Source of the DNA: Clostridia bacterium
GTDB taxonomy: Bacteria > Bacillota > Clostridia > Christensenellales > Borkfalkiaceae
Direction: 5' to 3'
DNA length: 64,000 bases
NCBI GenBank assembly: GCA_017468085.1
Contig: JAFUJR010000018.1
Location: forward strand, 1 to 64,000
Each line of letters opens with the position of its first letter. The first letter of the stretch is position 1. The notes beneath the pieces are model-generated. The model was not told where the DNA came from. It saw only the letters and a program-made list of their open reading frames with translations, and did not search any database. A program made the translations under genes and the position numbers. Positions 9,322 through 17,823 of this stretch are shown in pieces.

Positions 9322-9396
9322 ATAACCTCCTGAAAGTGCCTTTAATTTTTTTCGTTTTATGTACAATTTTCAAATTGTCGGGATGAATAAGACCGC

Positions 9397-10377
9397 TTAA
9401 TTGGCGGAATTTTCGGCGTTTTCTTGCGTTTCCGCCGTTTGCGTTGCAACCGTTTCCGCTTGCTGTGCAGGGCTTTGCGCGGTTGACTTTTCCGCTTGTT
9501 CGGTTGCGGCGGGTTGGGGCTCGTTTTCCGTTTCTACCAGTTCTGCAACGATAGGTTGCGCGGCTTGCGTTTTGGGGGCAAACACGCCCGTTGCAACGAC
9601 GCGTTCGCCGTCTTGCTCCGCGGCTTTGCGCGCCGCTTCCGCTTTGTCGTATTCCGTGCGTTCTTCCTGTGTTTCAAAGATTTGCTGGCTTGCCATATCC
9701 ACGACGACGGTATCCGTGAGCAGGTCGTGAATGCAGGAGTTGGTTTTGGTGTAAATCAAAACGAAGATTTGCAGGATCGCAAACAAGCCTAAAGTAATTA
9801 TGCCAACGACGCTGAGTGCGCCCGTAAGTATTAAGAATACGAGCATCAAAGGGAACATCGTTTCGATGGCGTACAGACCGATGAGCGAACGGACGAATAA
9901 AATCGGGTTTGTCAGTTTGACGCCGTTTGAACGGACGACGGCAAGACCGAATATTTTTTTGCCGATAGTTCTGCCGTGTTTCATAAAAAGGGGAATGACG
10001 AAATACCAAACCGTCGTACCGATTAAAAGGCTGACCGTAACGGAGGTGGCGATGACGGTGACGATTTCCGTATTGAGAGCCATCGCCGCTTCGTCATTTC
10101 TCATTAATTCATTGAGTTCGTTAAATTTTTCTTCGCGCGCTTGTTTTTCAGCCTCGGGGAGTTTTTCGTATTCCTCGTTAGAAAGGTCGAGGTCAAGACC
10201 GATCTGCTCGGCGTACTGCGTGCGGTATCCGTTGAGTTTGTCGATTTTTGCGTCGACCTTCAATACGGCGTGAAAACCGATCATGATCGCAAGTGCGATG
10301 ACGAAAGTGAGGATTATATCGAACATAAACGCGGAGATGCGTTTCCAAAAGTTTGCTTTTTGCAGATTGAAAGACAT
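9397..10377 (-). CDS. RDD family membrane protein with acidic Ala/Gln-rich tail
   Basis: This is a 326-residue membrane protein. FWKRISAFMFDIILTF at the N-terminus and a later membrane pair with VRSLIGLYAIETM are typical of the RDD family. A charged loop (about 45-95) lies between segments 1 and 2. The last 90 residues are soluble, low-complexity and rich in Ala, Gln and Glu. RDD proteins have no firmly established general function; some have been linked to ion transport. It is first in the probable operon with the ABC importer, behind a promoter at 10477-10505. Confidence 0.8.
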   Translation of the reverse strand: MSFNLQKANFWKRISAFMFDIILTFVIALAIMIGFHAVLKVDAKIDKLNGYRTQYAEQIGLDLDLSNEEYEKLPEAEKQAREEKFNELNELMRNDEAAMALNTEIVTVIATSVTVSLLIGTTVWYFVIPLFMKHGRTIGKKIFGLAVVRSNGVKLTNPILFVRSLIGLYAIETMFPLMLVFLILTGALSVVGIITLGLFAILQIFVLIYTKTNSCIHDLLTDTVVVDMASQQIFETQEERTEYDKAEAARKAAEQDGERVVATGVFAPKTQAAQPIVAELVETENEPQPAATEQAEKSTAQSPAQQAETVATQTAETQENAENSAN

Positions 10378-10476
10378 GTAATAAATTCCTTGACGATGGG
10401 ACAGATTGCAATTAGCTTTTGCATATCGTCCGTTTTTTACCCTTCTTTCTTCTTATAAAGAAGACCCTACGAAAAT

Positions 10477-10505
10477 ATAATAACACAAAATTCGACAAAT
10501 TGCAA
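10477..10505 (-). promoter_or_regulatory. Promoter of the RDD/ABC/nuclease operon
   Basis: Minus strand TTGCAA (10500-10505), 17-bp spacer and TATTAT (10477-10482). It lies about 100 bp upstream of the RDD gene and is divergent from the deo promoter. Confidence 0.65.
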
Positions 10506-10595
10506 TACTTTAAACGCAAGACTTTTAAAAAAAGAGAGATTTTTTCTTTTGAAAAATATTCGGCGGGCGCAGGATAAGAAAAAATTAAAATATCC

Positions 10596-10624
10596 TTGAC
10601 AGAAAAAGGAAAAAGGGGTATAAT
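10596..10624 (+). promoter_or_regulatory. Promoter of the deo operon
   Basis: Perfect sigma-70 type promoter: TTGACA (10596-10601), 17-bp spacer, TATAAT (10619-10624), about 35 bp before deoC. I see no clear palindromic operator over it. Confidence 0.9.
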
Positions 10625-10658
10625 AGTAAGACGAGATTTTTATGGAGCTTAAAACACT

Positions 10659-11324
10659 ATGGACACGAAGAATATTTTATCGAAATGCGATCATACTCTG
10701 CTTTTACAGACGGCTACTTGGACGGATATCAAAAAAATCTGCGACGAGGGTATGCGATTTGGTACGGCGTCCGTATGTATTCCCCCCGCTTACGTAAAGC
10801 AAGCTAAGGAATACGTGGGCGAAAAATTGAAGATTTGCACCGTCATCGGTTTTCCCAACGGCTATAACACGACGGCTGTGAAAGTTTTTGAAACGGAGCA
10901 GGCGGTTTCAGAGGGCGCGGACGAGATCGACATGGTGGTCAATATCGGCTGGATAAAAGCAAAATGCGATACCCAGGTACGCGATGAAATCCGTTCTATC
11001 AAAGCTGCGTGCGGTAAAAAAATCTTAAAAGTTATCATTGAAACCTGCCTTTTGACGGAGGAAGAAAAAGTGCGTATGTGCCGTATCGTAACGGAGGCGG
11101 GCGCGGACTATATCAAGACGTCCACGGGCTTTTCTAAAGCGGGCGCGACGTTGGACGACGTAAAATTGATGCGCGCAAACGTCGGAGCGGAAGTCAAAGT
11201 CAAGGCGGCGGGCGGTATTTCCGGCTTAGAGGACGCCCAAGCCTTTTTGGATAACGGCGCAGACCGTTTGGGCACGAGCCGCGTTGTAAAGGCGGTGCAA
11301 GGCTTGTCCGGCAGCGGATATTAA
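10659..11324 (+). CDS. deoC: Deoxyribose-phosphate aldolase
   Basis: This is a 221-residue class I aldolase that splits 2-deoxyribose 5-phosphate into glyceraldehyde 3-phosphate and acetaldehyde. The Schiff-base lysine is Lys153 in YIKTSTGF. Lys182 in VKAAGGI and Asp91 in EIDMVVN are the other catalytic positions. Length matches the family. GGAG lies before the ATG. It heads the deo operon and consumes the product of phosphopentomutase, encoded two genes further on. Confidence 0.97.
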   Translation: MDTKNILSKCDHTLLLQTATWTDIKKICDEGMRFGTASVCIPPAYVKQAKEYVGEKLKICTVIGFPNGYNTTAVKVFETEQAVSEGADEIDMVVNIGWIKAKCDTQVRDEIRSIKAACGKKILKVIIETCLLTEEEKVRMCRIVTEAGADYIKTSTGFSKAGATLDDVKLMRANVGAEVKVKAAGGISGLEDAQAFLDNGADRLGTSRVVKAVQGLSGSGY

Positions 11325-11445
11325 AAAACGACGTATATGCGTCGCATTTCAGCGTTGCGGTGCGGTAAACCCCGGTTGCGTACTTCTTGTATGCGCCTTC
11401 GGGCTGTCCCCGCGCCTTGAACTGCTCGCATCTCCGCCGTTTTTC
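11325..11445. repeat. Palindromic intercistronic repeat, copy 1
   Basis: It begins directly after the deoC stop codon. Left arm ACGACGTATATGCGTCGC and right arm GCTCGCATCTCCGCCGT are imperfectly complementary. The core GGTTGCGTAC...GTATGCGCC is shared with the copies after fhs and in the 45.2-kb gap. A second small hairpin (CCCGTC/GACGGG) and a GCATTCCGC/GCGGAACGC hairpin follow before deoD. Confidence 0.8.
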
Positions 11446-11554
11446 CCGTCTTTGACGGGCGGCGTAAAAATTTTACCACAATTCAGCATTCCGCACTCTG
11501 CATTCCGCGCTTGCGGAACGCACTTTAATTTCAAACGAAAAGGAGAATAAAATT

Positions 11555-12262
11555 ATGTCAGTTCCTACCCCTCATATTTCGGCAAAGCTCGGTGATTTTG
11601 CAAAGACGGTGTTGATGCCCGGCGATCCTTTGCGCGCTAAATTTATTGCGGAAAACTTCCTTGAAGACGCAGTGCTTGTCAACAACGTGCGCGGCGTACA
11701 AGGCTACACGGGCTATTACAAGGGCAAGCGCGTATCCGTTATGGCTTCGGGTATGGGTCAACCCTCTATCGGTATCTATTCCTACGAGCTTTTCAATTTC
11801 TACGGAGTAGAAAACATTATCCGCGTCGGTTCTTGCGGGTCTTTCTCGCCCGAGTTGCACGTTCGCGATATCGTCGTTGCGATGGGCGCGTGCACCAACG
11901 GCAACTACGCTTCGCAATACAACCTGCCCGGTACGTTCTGCCCGATTGCCAGCTTCGACCTCGTTCGTCGCGCGGTGGAAGAGTGCGAAAAGCTGGGCGT
12001 AAACTATCGCGTAGGCAACATTTTGTCTTCGGACATGTTCTACGACGACGCGAATTCGGGTATGCAATGGGCGAAGATGGGCGTTTTAGGCGTAGAAATG
12101 GAATCTGCCGCTCTGTACTGCAACGCGGCGCGCGCGGGCAAGAATGCGCTTTGCATTTGCACCGTCAGCGATTCCTTCATTTATCCCGAAGAAAACACGA
12201 CGGCGGAAGAAAGACAAAATTCTTTCACGAAAATGATGGAAATTGCCTTAAATTTGGCGTAA
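11555..12262 (+). CDS. deoD: Purine-nucleoside phosphorylase, DeoD type
   Basis: This is a 235-residue hexameric-type phosphorylase that releases purine bases from (deoxy)ribonucleosides and makes (deoxy)ribose 1-phosphate. MPGDPLRAKFIAENFL near the N-terminus, RVGSCGSF in the phosphate site, and the VSDSF segment with its purine-site Asp near residue 204 are conserved. AAAAGGAG precedes the ATG. A palindromic repeat separates it from deoC; otherwise it is in the salvage operon. Confidence 0.97.
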   Translation: MSVPTPHISAKLGDFAKTVLMPGDPLRAKFIAENFLEDAVLVNNVRGVQGYTGYYKGKRVSVMASGMGQPSIGIYSYELFNFYGVENIIRVGSCGSFSPELHVRDIVVAMGACTNGNYASQYNLPGTFCPIASFDLVRRAVEECEKLGVNYRVGNILSSDMFYDDANSGMQWAKMGVLGVEMESAALYCNAARAGKNALCICTVSDSFIYPEENTTAEERQNSFTKMMEIALNLA

Positions 12263-12276
12263 AAACAAGGAGTAAT

Positions 12277-13443
12277 ATGGCAAAAAGAGTGTTTTTAATC
12301 GTACTCGACAGCGTAGGCATCGGTCAAATGCCCGACGCGGCGGATTGGGGGGACGAGGGGAGCGATACCCTCGCTTCTATCCGCAATCACCCTGATTTTG
12401 ACTGCCCCAACCTTACGAAAATGGGGCTTTTCAATATAGACGGCGTAGGCGGAAAAGTGGATTCGCCTCGTACCTGCTATGCCCGAATGAGAGAAGCGTC
12501 CAAAGGAAAGGATACGACGATAGGGCATTGGGAGATTGCAGGCGTATATTCGCCCAAGCCTTTGCCCACCTATCCCAACGGCTTCCCTGAAGAAGTGATT
12601 TCCGCGTTTGAAAAAGCGACGGGTAGGGGGACTTTGTGCAACAAGCCCTATTCGGGTACGGACGTCATCCGCGACTACGGAGAAGAACACCTCAAAACGG
12701 GCAAACTTATCGTTTACACCTCTGCGGACAGCGTATTTCAAATTGCGGCGCACGAGGACCTCGTGCCCGTGGAAACCCTTTATCAGTACTGCGAGCAAGC
12801 GCGCGAGCTTTTGCAAGGCGAGCACGGCGTGGGTCGGGTCATTGCGCGCCCGTTCACGGGCGAGTATCCCTTCCAACGCACGCCGAGACGGCACGACTAT
12901 TCGCTTGTTCCGCCCGCTACGACGATTGCGGACGTAATGAAAGCGGCGGGCTTGGACGTCATTTCCGTGGGAAAAATTTACGATATATTTGCTGGGAAAG
13001 GCTTTACGGAAAGCCATCCCACGACGAGTAACGAAAACGGAATGGACACGACCATGGTTATGGCAAATCGCGATTTTAACGGGCTTTGTTTTATCAATCT
13101 CGTCGATTTTGATATGGTATACGGACACAGAAACAACGTCGAGGGTTATGCGCGCGCTATGACGGCGTTCGATAAGCGTTTAGACGAGCTTTTGCCGCTT
13201 TTAAGAGAGGACGATTTGCTCATCATTACCGCTGACCACGGTTGCGACCCGGCGACTCCGTCCACCGACCACTCCCGTGAATGTACGCCTATGCTTGCCT
13301 ATGGCAAGAAAATTAAGCAAGGGGTCAACCTCGGCACGAGAGATACCTTTGCCGACATCGGCGCAACCGTTTTGGAATGGTTTGACCTGCCCACGGACGG
13401 CGTGTTCGGCACGAGCTTTTTAAAGGAGATAAAAAATGCTTGA
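12277..13443 (+). CDS. deoB: Phosphopentomutase
   Basis: This is a 388-residue alkaline-phosphatase-superfamily mutase that interconverts (deoxy)ribose 1- and 5-phosphate. The start ATG at 12277 follows AAGGAG and gives the usual N-terminus KRVFLIVLDSVGIGQMPDA; the frame is open further upstream but not coding. Metal ligands are visible in VLDSVGIG, DTTIGHWE and TADHGCDPATPSTDHSRE. The gene starts 14 bp after deoD and overlaps cdd by 8 bp, so translation is coupled. Confidence 0.97.
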   Translation: MAKRVFLIVLDSVGIGQMPDAADWGDEGSDTLASIRNHPDFDCPNLTKMGLFNIDGVGGKVDSPRTCYARMREASKGKDTTIGHWEIAGVYSPKPLPTYPNGFPEEVISAFEKATGRGTLCNKPYSGTDVIRDYGEEHLKTGKLIVYTSADSVFQIAAHEDLVPVETLYQYCEQARELLQGEHGVGRVIARPFTGEYPFQRTPRRHDYSLVPPATTIADVMKAAGLDVISVGKIYDIFAGKGFTESHPTTSNENGMDTTMVMANRDFNGLCFINLVDFDMVYGHRNNVEGYARAMTAFDKRLDELLPLLREDDLLIITADHGCDPATPSTDHSRECTPMLAYGKKIKQGVNLGTRDTFADIGATVLEWFDLPTDGVFGTSFLKEIKNA

Positions 13444-13840
13444 TAAAGAGCTTTTACAGTTTGCCGTCGAGGCGAGAAAGAAGTCGTATTCCCCTTATTC
13501 GGGTTTCCGAGTAGGCGCGGCGTTGTTGACGAAATCGGGGAAGGTATACGGCGGTTGCAACGTGGAAAACGCGGCGTATACCCCCACGAATTGCGCGGAG
13601 CGCACGGCGGTTTTTAAGGCGGTGAGCGAGGGCGAACGCGAGTTTGCGGCGATTGCCGTCGTCGGCGGAAAAGGGGAAGAACCTGCGGAATTTTGCGCGC
13701 CTTGCGGCGTGTGCAGACAGGTATTTGCGGAGTTCTGCGACCCTGATTTCCGTATTATTTTGGGCACGCCTGAAAATATCCGCGTATATACCTTGGCGGA
13801 GCTGTTGCCCTTGTCCTTTGGGAAGGCGGATTTAAACTAA
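13436..13840 (+). CDS. cdd: Cytidine deaminase
   Basis: This is a 134-residue zinc enzyme that deaminates cytidine and deoxycytidine to uridines. The zinc and proton-shuttle residues are Cys53 and Glu55 in NCAERTA and Cys90, Cys93 in PCGVCRQ. Length is typical of the small homotetrameric form. It feeds pyrimidine nucleoside phosphorylase, encoded next. Confidence 0.97.
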   Translation: MLDKELLQFAVEARKKSYSPYSGFRVGAALLTKSGKVYGGCNVENAAYTPTNCAERTAVFKAVSEGEREFAAIAVVGGKGEEPAEFCAPCGVCRQVFAEFCDPDFRIILGTPENIRVYTLAELLPLSFGKADLN

Positions 13841-13875
13841 AAACAATCTTTAAGCAATTTTGGAGTTATTGGCTT

Positions 13876-15177
13876 ATGAGAATGTACGACATTATACAAA
13901 AGAAACGGGACGGCGGCGAATTGAGCGAAGCGGAAATCCGTTGGTTCATCGAAAAATACGTGCAGGGCGAAATTCCCGATTATCAGGTGGCGGCGCTTTG
14001 TATGGCTATCTATTTCCGCGGCATGAACGTGGAAGAAACGGCGGCGCTGACCTTTGCCGTGCGCGATTCGGGCGATTGTTTGGATTTCTCTGAAATCCAC
14101 GGTCTGCGCGTGGACAAGCATTCCACGGGCGGCGTTGGGGATAAAACCAGCCTCGTCGTTACCCCTATCGTGGCGAGCCTTGGCGTTAAGGTTGCCAAAA
14201 TGAGCGGACGCGGGCTCGGTCATACGGGCGGCACGATTGACAAGTTAGAAGCAATTCCCGGTTTCCGTATCGATTTACCCGTGGACGAATTTAAAGAAAT
14301 CGTCAACCGAGTGGGGATCGCTATCGTGGGACAGAACGCGGAGCTTGCGCCTGCGGACAAACTTTTGTACGCTCTCCGCGACGTAACGGCGACGGTGGAC
14401 AGCTTGCCCCTCATCGTATCGAGTATTATGGGCAAAAAGCTCGCCGCTGACGACGATTGCATCGTTTTGGACGTAAAAACGGGGAGCGGTTCGTTTATGA
14501 AAACTCTTGAAAAGAGCCGCGAGCTTGCCGAGCGTATGGTGGCTATCGGTAAACGGGCAGGGAAGCGTATGCGCGCGCTCATCACGGACATGGATATCCC
14601 CTTGGGGTTTGCAATCGGCAATTCCTTGGAGGTTGTCGAGGCGGTGGAAACCTTAAAAGGGAACGGACCTGCCGATTTGACGGAGCTTTGTATCGCGCTT
14701 GCGGCGCACATCTTAAATCTCGCGGAAAAAGGGGATTACGAGACCTGCGAAAAATTGGCGAAACGGGCGATTGCGGACGGGTCGGGCTTGCGGACCTTTG
14801 CCGACATGGTAGAGGCGCAGGGCGGCGACAAAAATTGGATTTTGCATCCCGAAAACTTTCCGACGGCGAAGTTTTCCTATTCCGTCAAAGCCAAGGAAAG
14901 CGGTTATATCACGCACGTGGACACGGAAAGCTACGGCGTGGCGAGCCTGCTTCTCGGTGCGGGCAGAAACACGAAAGAGGACGTCATCGACCCGACGGCG
15001 GGCATATATTTGCGAGCAAAGACGGGGGATTTTGTAAACGAGGGCGACGAGATCGCCGTTCTGTATTCGGAAAAACAGAGCGGCTTTGCAGCGGCGGCAG
15101 AAAAACTGCTTGCTGCGACGGAAATTTGCAAAGAAGCGCCTGAAAAACAGCCGCTTATTTTGGATATCGTAGAATAA
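13876..15177 (+). CDS. pdp: Pyrimidine-nucleoside phosphorylase
   Basis: This is a 433-residue enzyme that phosphorolyses thymidine, deoxyuridine and uridine. The glycosyltransferase family 3 signatures DKHSTGGVGDKTSL and SGRGLGHTGGTIDKLE are intact. Length matches the Bacillota Pdp type rather than proteobacterial DeoA plus Udp. GGAG is 16 bp upstream of the ATG. With deoD, deoB and deoC it completes catabolism of deoxynucleosides to central metabolism. Confidence 0.96.
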   Translation: MRMYDIIQKKRDGGELSEAEIRWFIEKYVQGEIPDYQVAALCMAIYFRGMNVEETAALTFAVRDSGDCLDFSEIHGLRVDKHSTGGVGDKTSLVVTPIVASLGVKVAKMSGRGLGHTGGTIDKLEAIPGFRIDLPVDEFKEIVNRVGIAIVGQNAELAPADKLLYALRDVTATVDSLPLIVSSIMGKKLAADDDCIVLDVKTGSGSFMKTLEKSRELAERMVAIGKRAGKRMRALITDMDIPLGFAIGNSLEVVEAVETLKGNGPADLTELCIALAAHILNLAEKGDYETCEKLAKRAIADGSGLRTFADMVEAQGGDKNWILHPENFPTAKFSYSVKAKESGYITHVDTESYGVASLLLGAGRNTKEDVIDPTAGIYLRAKTGDFVNEGDEIAVLYSEKQSGFAAAAEKLLAATEICKEAPEKQPLILDIVE

Positions 15178-15223
15178 AATGGTCGATTTTCCGCGTGCTA
15201 AATAGGGTAAAAAATTAAAATCC

Positions 15224-15245
15224 CCCTACCATGTACGCGTTGAAC
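15224..15245 (+). repeat. Dispersed ~20-bp motif, variant B
   Basis: ACCATGTACGCGTTGAA lies in the gap between pdp and tdk. It is the B variant (ACCCATGTACGCGTTGAAA) of the dispersed motif. Confidence 0.6.
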
Positions 15246-15268
15246 GTAAAATTTAGGAGTTTTTACCA

Positions 15269-15850
15269 ATGGCGAAGTTATATTTTAAGTACGGCGCGAT
15301 GGGTTCGTCGAAAACGGCAAACGCACTCATCACCAAATTCAATTACGAGGAGCGCGGCATGAAGGTTTGGCTTATCAAGCCTGCCTTGGACGATAGGGAC
15401 GGCGTTGCGGCGGTTCGTTCGCGTATCGGTCTGTCGGCAAACGCGTTCGTTATGCAAGCGGACGCGAATATTTTTGAGGAATATAAAAAGCATAGCGATT
15501 GCGACGTCATCATCGCGGACGAATGCCAATTTCTTACGCCCGCGCAGATTGACGATTTGCGCAAAATCGTGGACGAATTGGATATTCCCGTACTCTGTTA
15601 CGGTTTACGCACCGATTTTTTGACCCAACTTTTCCCCGGGAGTTTGCGCCTTTTTGAGGTGGCGGATTCGATTACCGAAATTAAAACGATTTGCGGGTGC
15701 GGTAAAAAGGCGATTGTCAACGCGCGTATTGACGGCGATGGGAAAATCGTTACCGAGGGCGGTCAAATTTTGATCGGCGGCAACGATTCTTACGTTGCGA
15801 TGTGTCATAGCTGTTGGAAACAAGCGATTGCCAAGCAGAAAAGAGAGTAA
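15269..15850 (+). CDS. tdk: Thymidine kinase
   Basis: This is a 193-residue type II thymidine kinase making dTMP. It has the P-loop GAMGSSKT (9-16), IADECQFLT with the Walker B Asp-Glu, and the zinc-binding Cys pairs CGCG and CHSCW near the C-terminus. AGGAG precedes the start. It is the last gene of the salvage operon and gives the cell a choice between burning and reusing thymidine. Confidence 0.96.
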   Translation: MAKLYFKYGAMGSSKTANALITKFNYEERGMKVWLIKPALDDRDGVAAVRSRIGLSANAFVMQADANIFEEYKKHSDCDVIIADECQFLTPAQIDDLRKIVDELDIPVLCYGLRTDFLTQLFPGSLRLFEVADSITEIKTICGCGKKAIVNARIDGDGKIVTEGGQILIGGNDSYVAMCHSCWKQAIAKQKRE

Positions 15851-15852
15851 AC

Positions 15853-15886
15853 AAAACCCCGTTGCGTAAAAACGCGACGGGGTTTT
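15853..15886 (+). terminator. Terminator of the deo operon
   Basis: Stem AAAACCCCGTTGCGT / ACGCGACGGGGTTTT with one wobble pair and a short loop, ending in TTTT, just after tdk. Confidence 0.88.
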
Positions 15887-15912
15887 AGTAAAAGAAGTAA
15901 GTATGCAAAAAG

Positions 15913-15938
15913 AAAAAACGCGGGAAACCGCGTTTTTC
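15913..15938 (-). terminator. Terminator of rhaM
   Basis: AAAAACGCGG / CCGCGTTTTT with a four-base loop. On the minus strand the T run follows the stem, immediately past the rhaM stop. Confidence 0.85.
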
Positions 15939-15940
15939 GT

Positions 15941-16258
15941 TTAGTCAAGCGTGAATACGTTGACGAGCTTGGGTTGCGCGCCCGTAACGGGGTCGAGGGG
16001 CATTTCCATAACGTCCTTCATGTATTCGTTCCATTTATCTACGACGGGGCTGTTTGCCTGCGTTTTTGCGGCGAAATCGACGCCTTTTTCGCATTCATAG
16101 TAGCCAAACAACGTGCTGCCGTCCGTCCAAATGGTGTAATTTGAGACGCCTGCGTCCTTCAACACCCTGACAAGTTCGGGCCAGATTTCGTCGTGGCGAC
16201 GGATATATTCTTCCTTTTTGCCCTCTTTTATTTTTGCGCTCCAAGCGTATTTTTCCAT
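15941..16258 (-). CDS. rhaM: L-rhamnose mutarotase family protein
   Basis: This protein has 105 residues from the ATG at 16258, which has GAGGTGGG upstream; the longer frame to 16312 is not needed. EKYAWSAKIKEGKKEEYIRRH places Tyr18 and His22 exactly where the catalytic residues of RhaM lie. The family interconverts alpha and beta L-rhamnose. No other rhamnose genes are nearby, so the natural sugar is uncertain. It is transcribed alone from the promoter at 16284-16312. Confidence 0.88.
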   Translation of the reverse strand: MEKYAWSAKIKEGKKEEYIRRHDEIWPELVRVLKDAGVSNYTIWTDGSTLFGYYECEKGVDFAAKTQANSPVVDKWNEYMKDVMEMPLDPVTGAQPKLVNVFTLD

Positions 16259-16283
16259 AACCCACCTCGCGTAGTTTTTCTTT

Positions 16284-16312
16284 ATTTTATCACCGTTTTT
16301 GGGAAAAGTCAA
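16284..16312 (-). promoter_or_regulatory. Promoter of rhaM
   Basis: Minus strand TTGACT (16307-16312), 17-bp spacer, TAAAAT (16284-16289), about 25 bp before the start codon. Confidence 0.8.
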
Positions 16313-16401
16313 CGCCTGCCCGAAAATTACGTGGAATTTGGCAATAAAAAAGGAAAAAATGCCGCAAACTGCCTATAATACTACTTATTTAGGAGTGAAA
16401 A

Positions 16402-17823
16402 ATGGAGCGAACGGCAGGTCGGCGCGCGAGTGGGGCGCGCGGTGAAATACAAAACGGAGAGGCGCTTGGGGACTTTCCGCAAGGCGGAAACGGCAAACAC
16501 GAGGGGAAAGGCGGTTTTTTAAAGGGGGCGGCGTGGATTGCATTGGGCGGCTTTGTCGCCAAATTGATCGGCGGTTTATACCGCATTCCGCTCACAAACA
16601 TCATCGGTGGGCGAGGCTTGGGTCTTTATCAGCTCGTTTATCCCGTCTACTGTCTTTTTTTGACGGCGTCGACGGGCGTTCCGTCCACCGTTGCCAAGTT
16701 GACCGCCGAGCAGTTGGGGCAAAATAAGAGCGCAGAGCCCCTTTTTAGGACGGCGATGAAATTGTTTTTTGCGGTGGGGCTGGTTGCGACGGCGTTGATG
16801 GCAATCGTCGCGCCGTTTATCGCCAAAGCACAGGGCGCGGAGGAGGTTTTGGGCGGGTATTACGCGTTAGCTCCCTCCGTCGTGCTCGTTTCGGTGATTT
16901 CCGTTTTTCGGGGGTATTTTCAAGGCGCAAACGATATGCTGCCCACCGCCCTTTCCGAGGTGGTGGAACAAATCGTCAAGGTGGGGCTGGGCTTGCTGTT
17001 CGCCTACTTTTTCCGTGGGGATATTGCGCAGACGGTGGTGTGGCTGTTGGTTGCGGTATCCTTGTCGGAGGTGCTTGCTCTTTTGATGCTCTTCGGCGTT
17101 TACAGGCGGGGGAAAAGTGGAATAAAAAGAAAAAACGAGTATACCGTGTACGCGTTGAAGCCTATTTTACGGCTTGTTATTCCCGTAACGGTAAGCGGAG
17201 TTTTGCTTCCTGCCTCCGCGCTTTTAGACAGCGTACTCGTGCCGCGTTTGCTCTCTCGATATGCCGACGACGCCGTTACCTTGTTCGGTTTATTTTCGGG
17301 CGGGGCGGCGACGCTTATCAACCTGCCCGTTTCTATCTGCTACGGAATCGCGGCGGCGAGCGTGCCCATCGTGGCGAAGGCGGCTGTCAAGGGCGGGAAA
17401 GAGGTGTGGAAACGGGTGCGGTTTGCGCTGTTTACGACGGCGGCGGTGGCGCTTCCGTGCGCGTTGGGACTGTATCTGTTTGCGGATATTGCGGTAAAAA
17501 TCGTGTTCCGCAATCTTTCTGCGACGGAAGCGCAAACGTTGATTCGGCTGACCAAGGCGTTGGCGGTGAGTACCCTCACCTTATCCTGTGCGCAGACCCT
17601 TTCGGCGTGCTTGACGGCGCAGGGGAAACCGAAATACGCGGCGTTTTCGTGGTTTATCGCCCTTTCGGTTAAGACGGCGGCGTATCTGTTTTGGCTGAAA
17701 GACCCGTCAATTTCTGTTTTGGGTTTGGCGTATGCAACAAATCTCGCGTATTTGGTTGCGTTTTTGCTTGATTTGTTGTATAATTTTTACGTCAGTAAAA
17801 AACGGAAGGTGAAAAGGGAATGA
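16402..17823 (+). CDS. SpoVB/MurJ-like polysaccharide flippase (MOP superfamily)
   Basis: This is a 473-residue membrane protein with about 12-14 hydrophobic segments. FLKGAAWIALGGFVAKLIGGLYRIPLTNIIG is the characteristic start of SpoVB-family flippases, which move lipid-linked cell-wall or spore-cortex precursors. About 38 charged, Gly-rich residues precede it. TAGGAG lies before the ATG, and TATAAT sits at 16374-16379 without a good -35. The 3' end overlaps yabN by 4 bp. Spore cortex or general lipid II transport cannot be told apart here. Confidence 0.88.
   Translation: MERTAGRRASGARGEIQNGEALGDFPQGGNGKHEGKGGFLKGAAWIALGGFVAKLIGGLYRIPLTNIIGGRGLGLYQLVYPVYCLFLTASTGVPSTVAKLTAEQLGQNKSAEPLFRTAMKLFFAVGLVATALMAIVAPFIAKAQGAEEVLGGYYALAPSVVLVSVISVFRGYFQGANDMLPTALSEVVEQIVKVGLGLLFAYFFRGDIAQTVVWLLVAVSLSEVLALLMLFGVYRRGKSGIKRKNEYTVYALKPILRLVIPVTVSGVLLPASALLDSVLVPRLLSRYADDAVTLFGLFSGGAATLINLPVSICYGIAAASVPIVAKAAVKGGKEVWKRVRFALFTTAAVALPCALGLYLFADIAVKIVFRNLSATEAQTLIRLTKALAVSTLTLSCAQTLSACLTAQGKPKYAAFSWFIALSVKTAAYLFWLKDPSISVLGLAYATNLAYLVAFLLDLLYNFYVSKKRKVKRE

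Noticed and set aside
10964-10990. Copy of the dispersed motif in deoC
   Set aside because: Several mismatches, and the encoded peptide fits ordinary deoC coding sequence.
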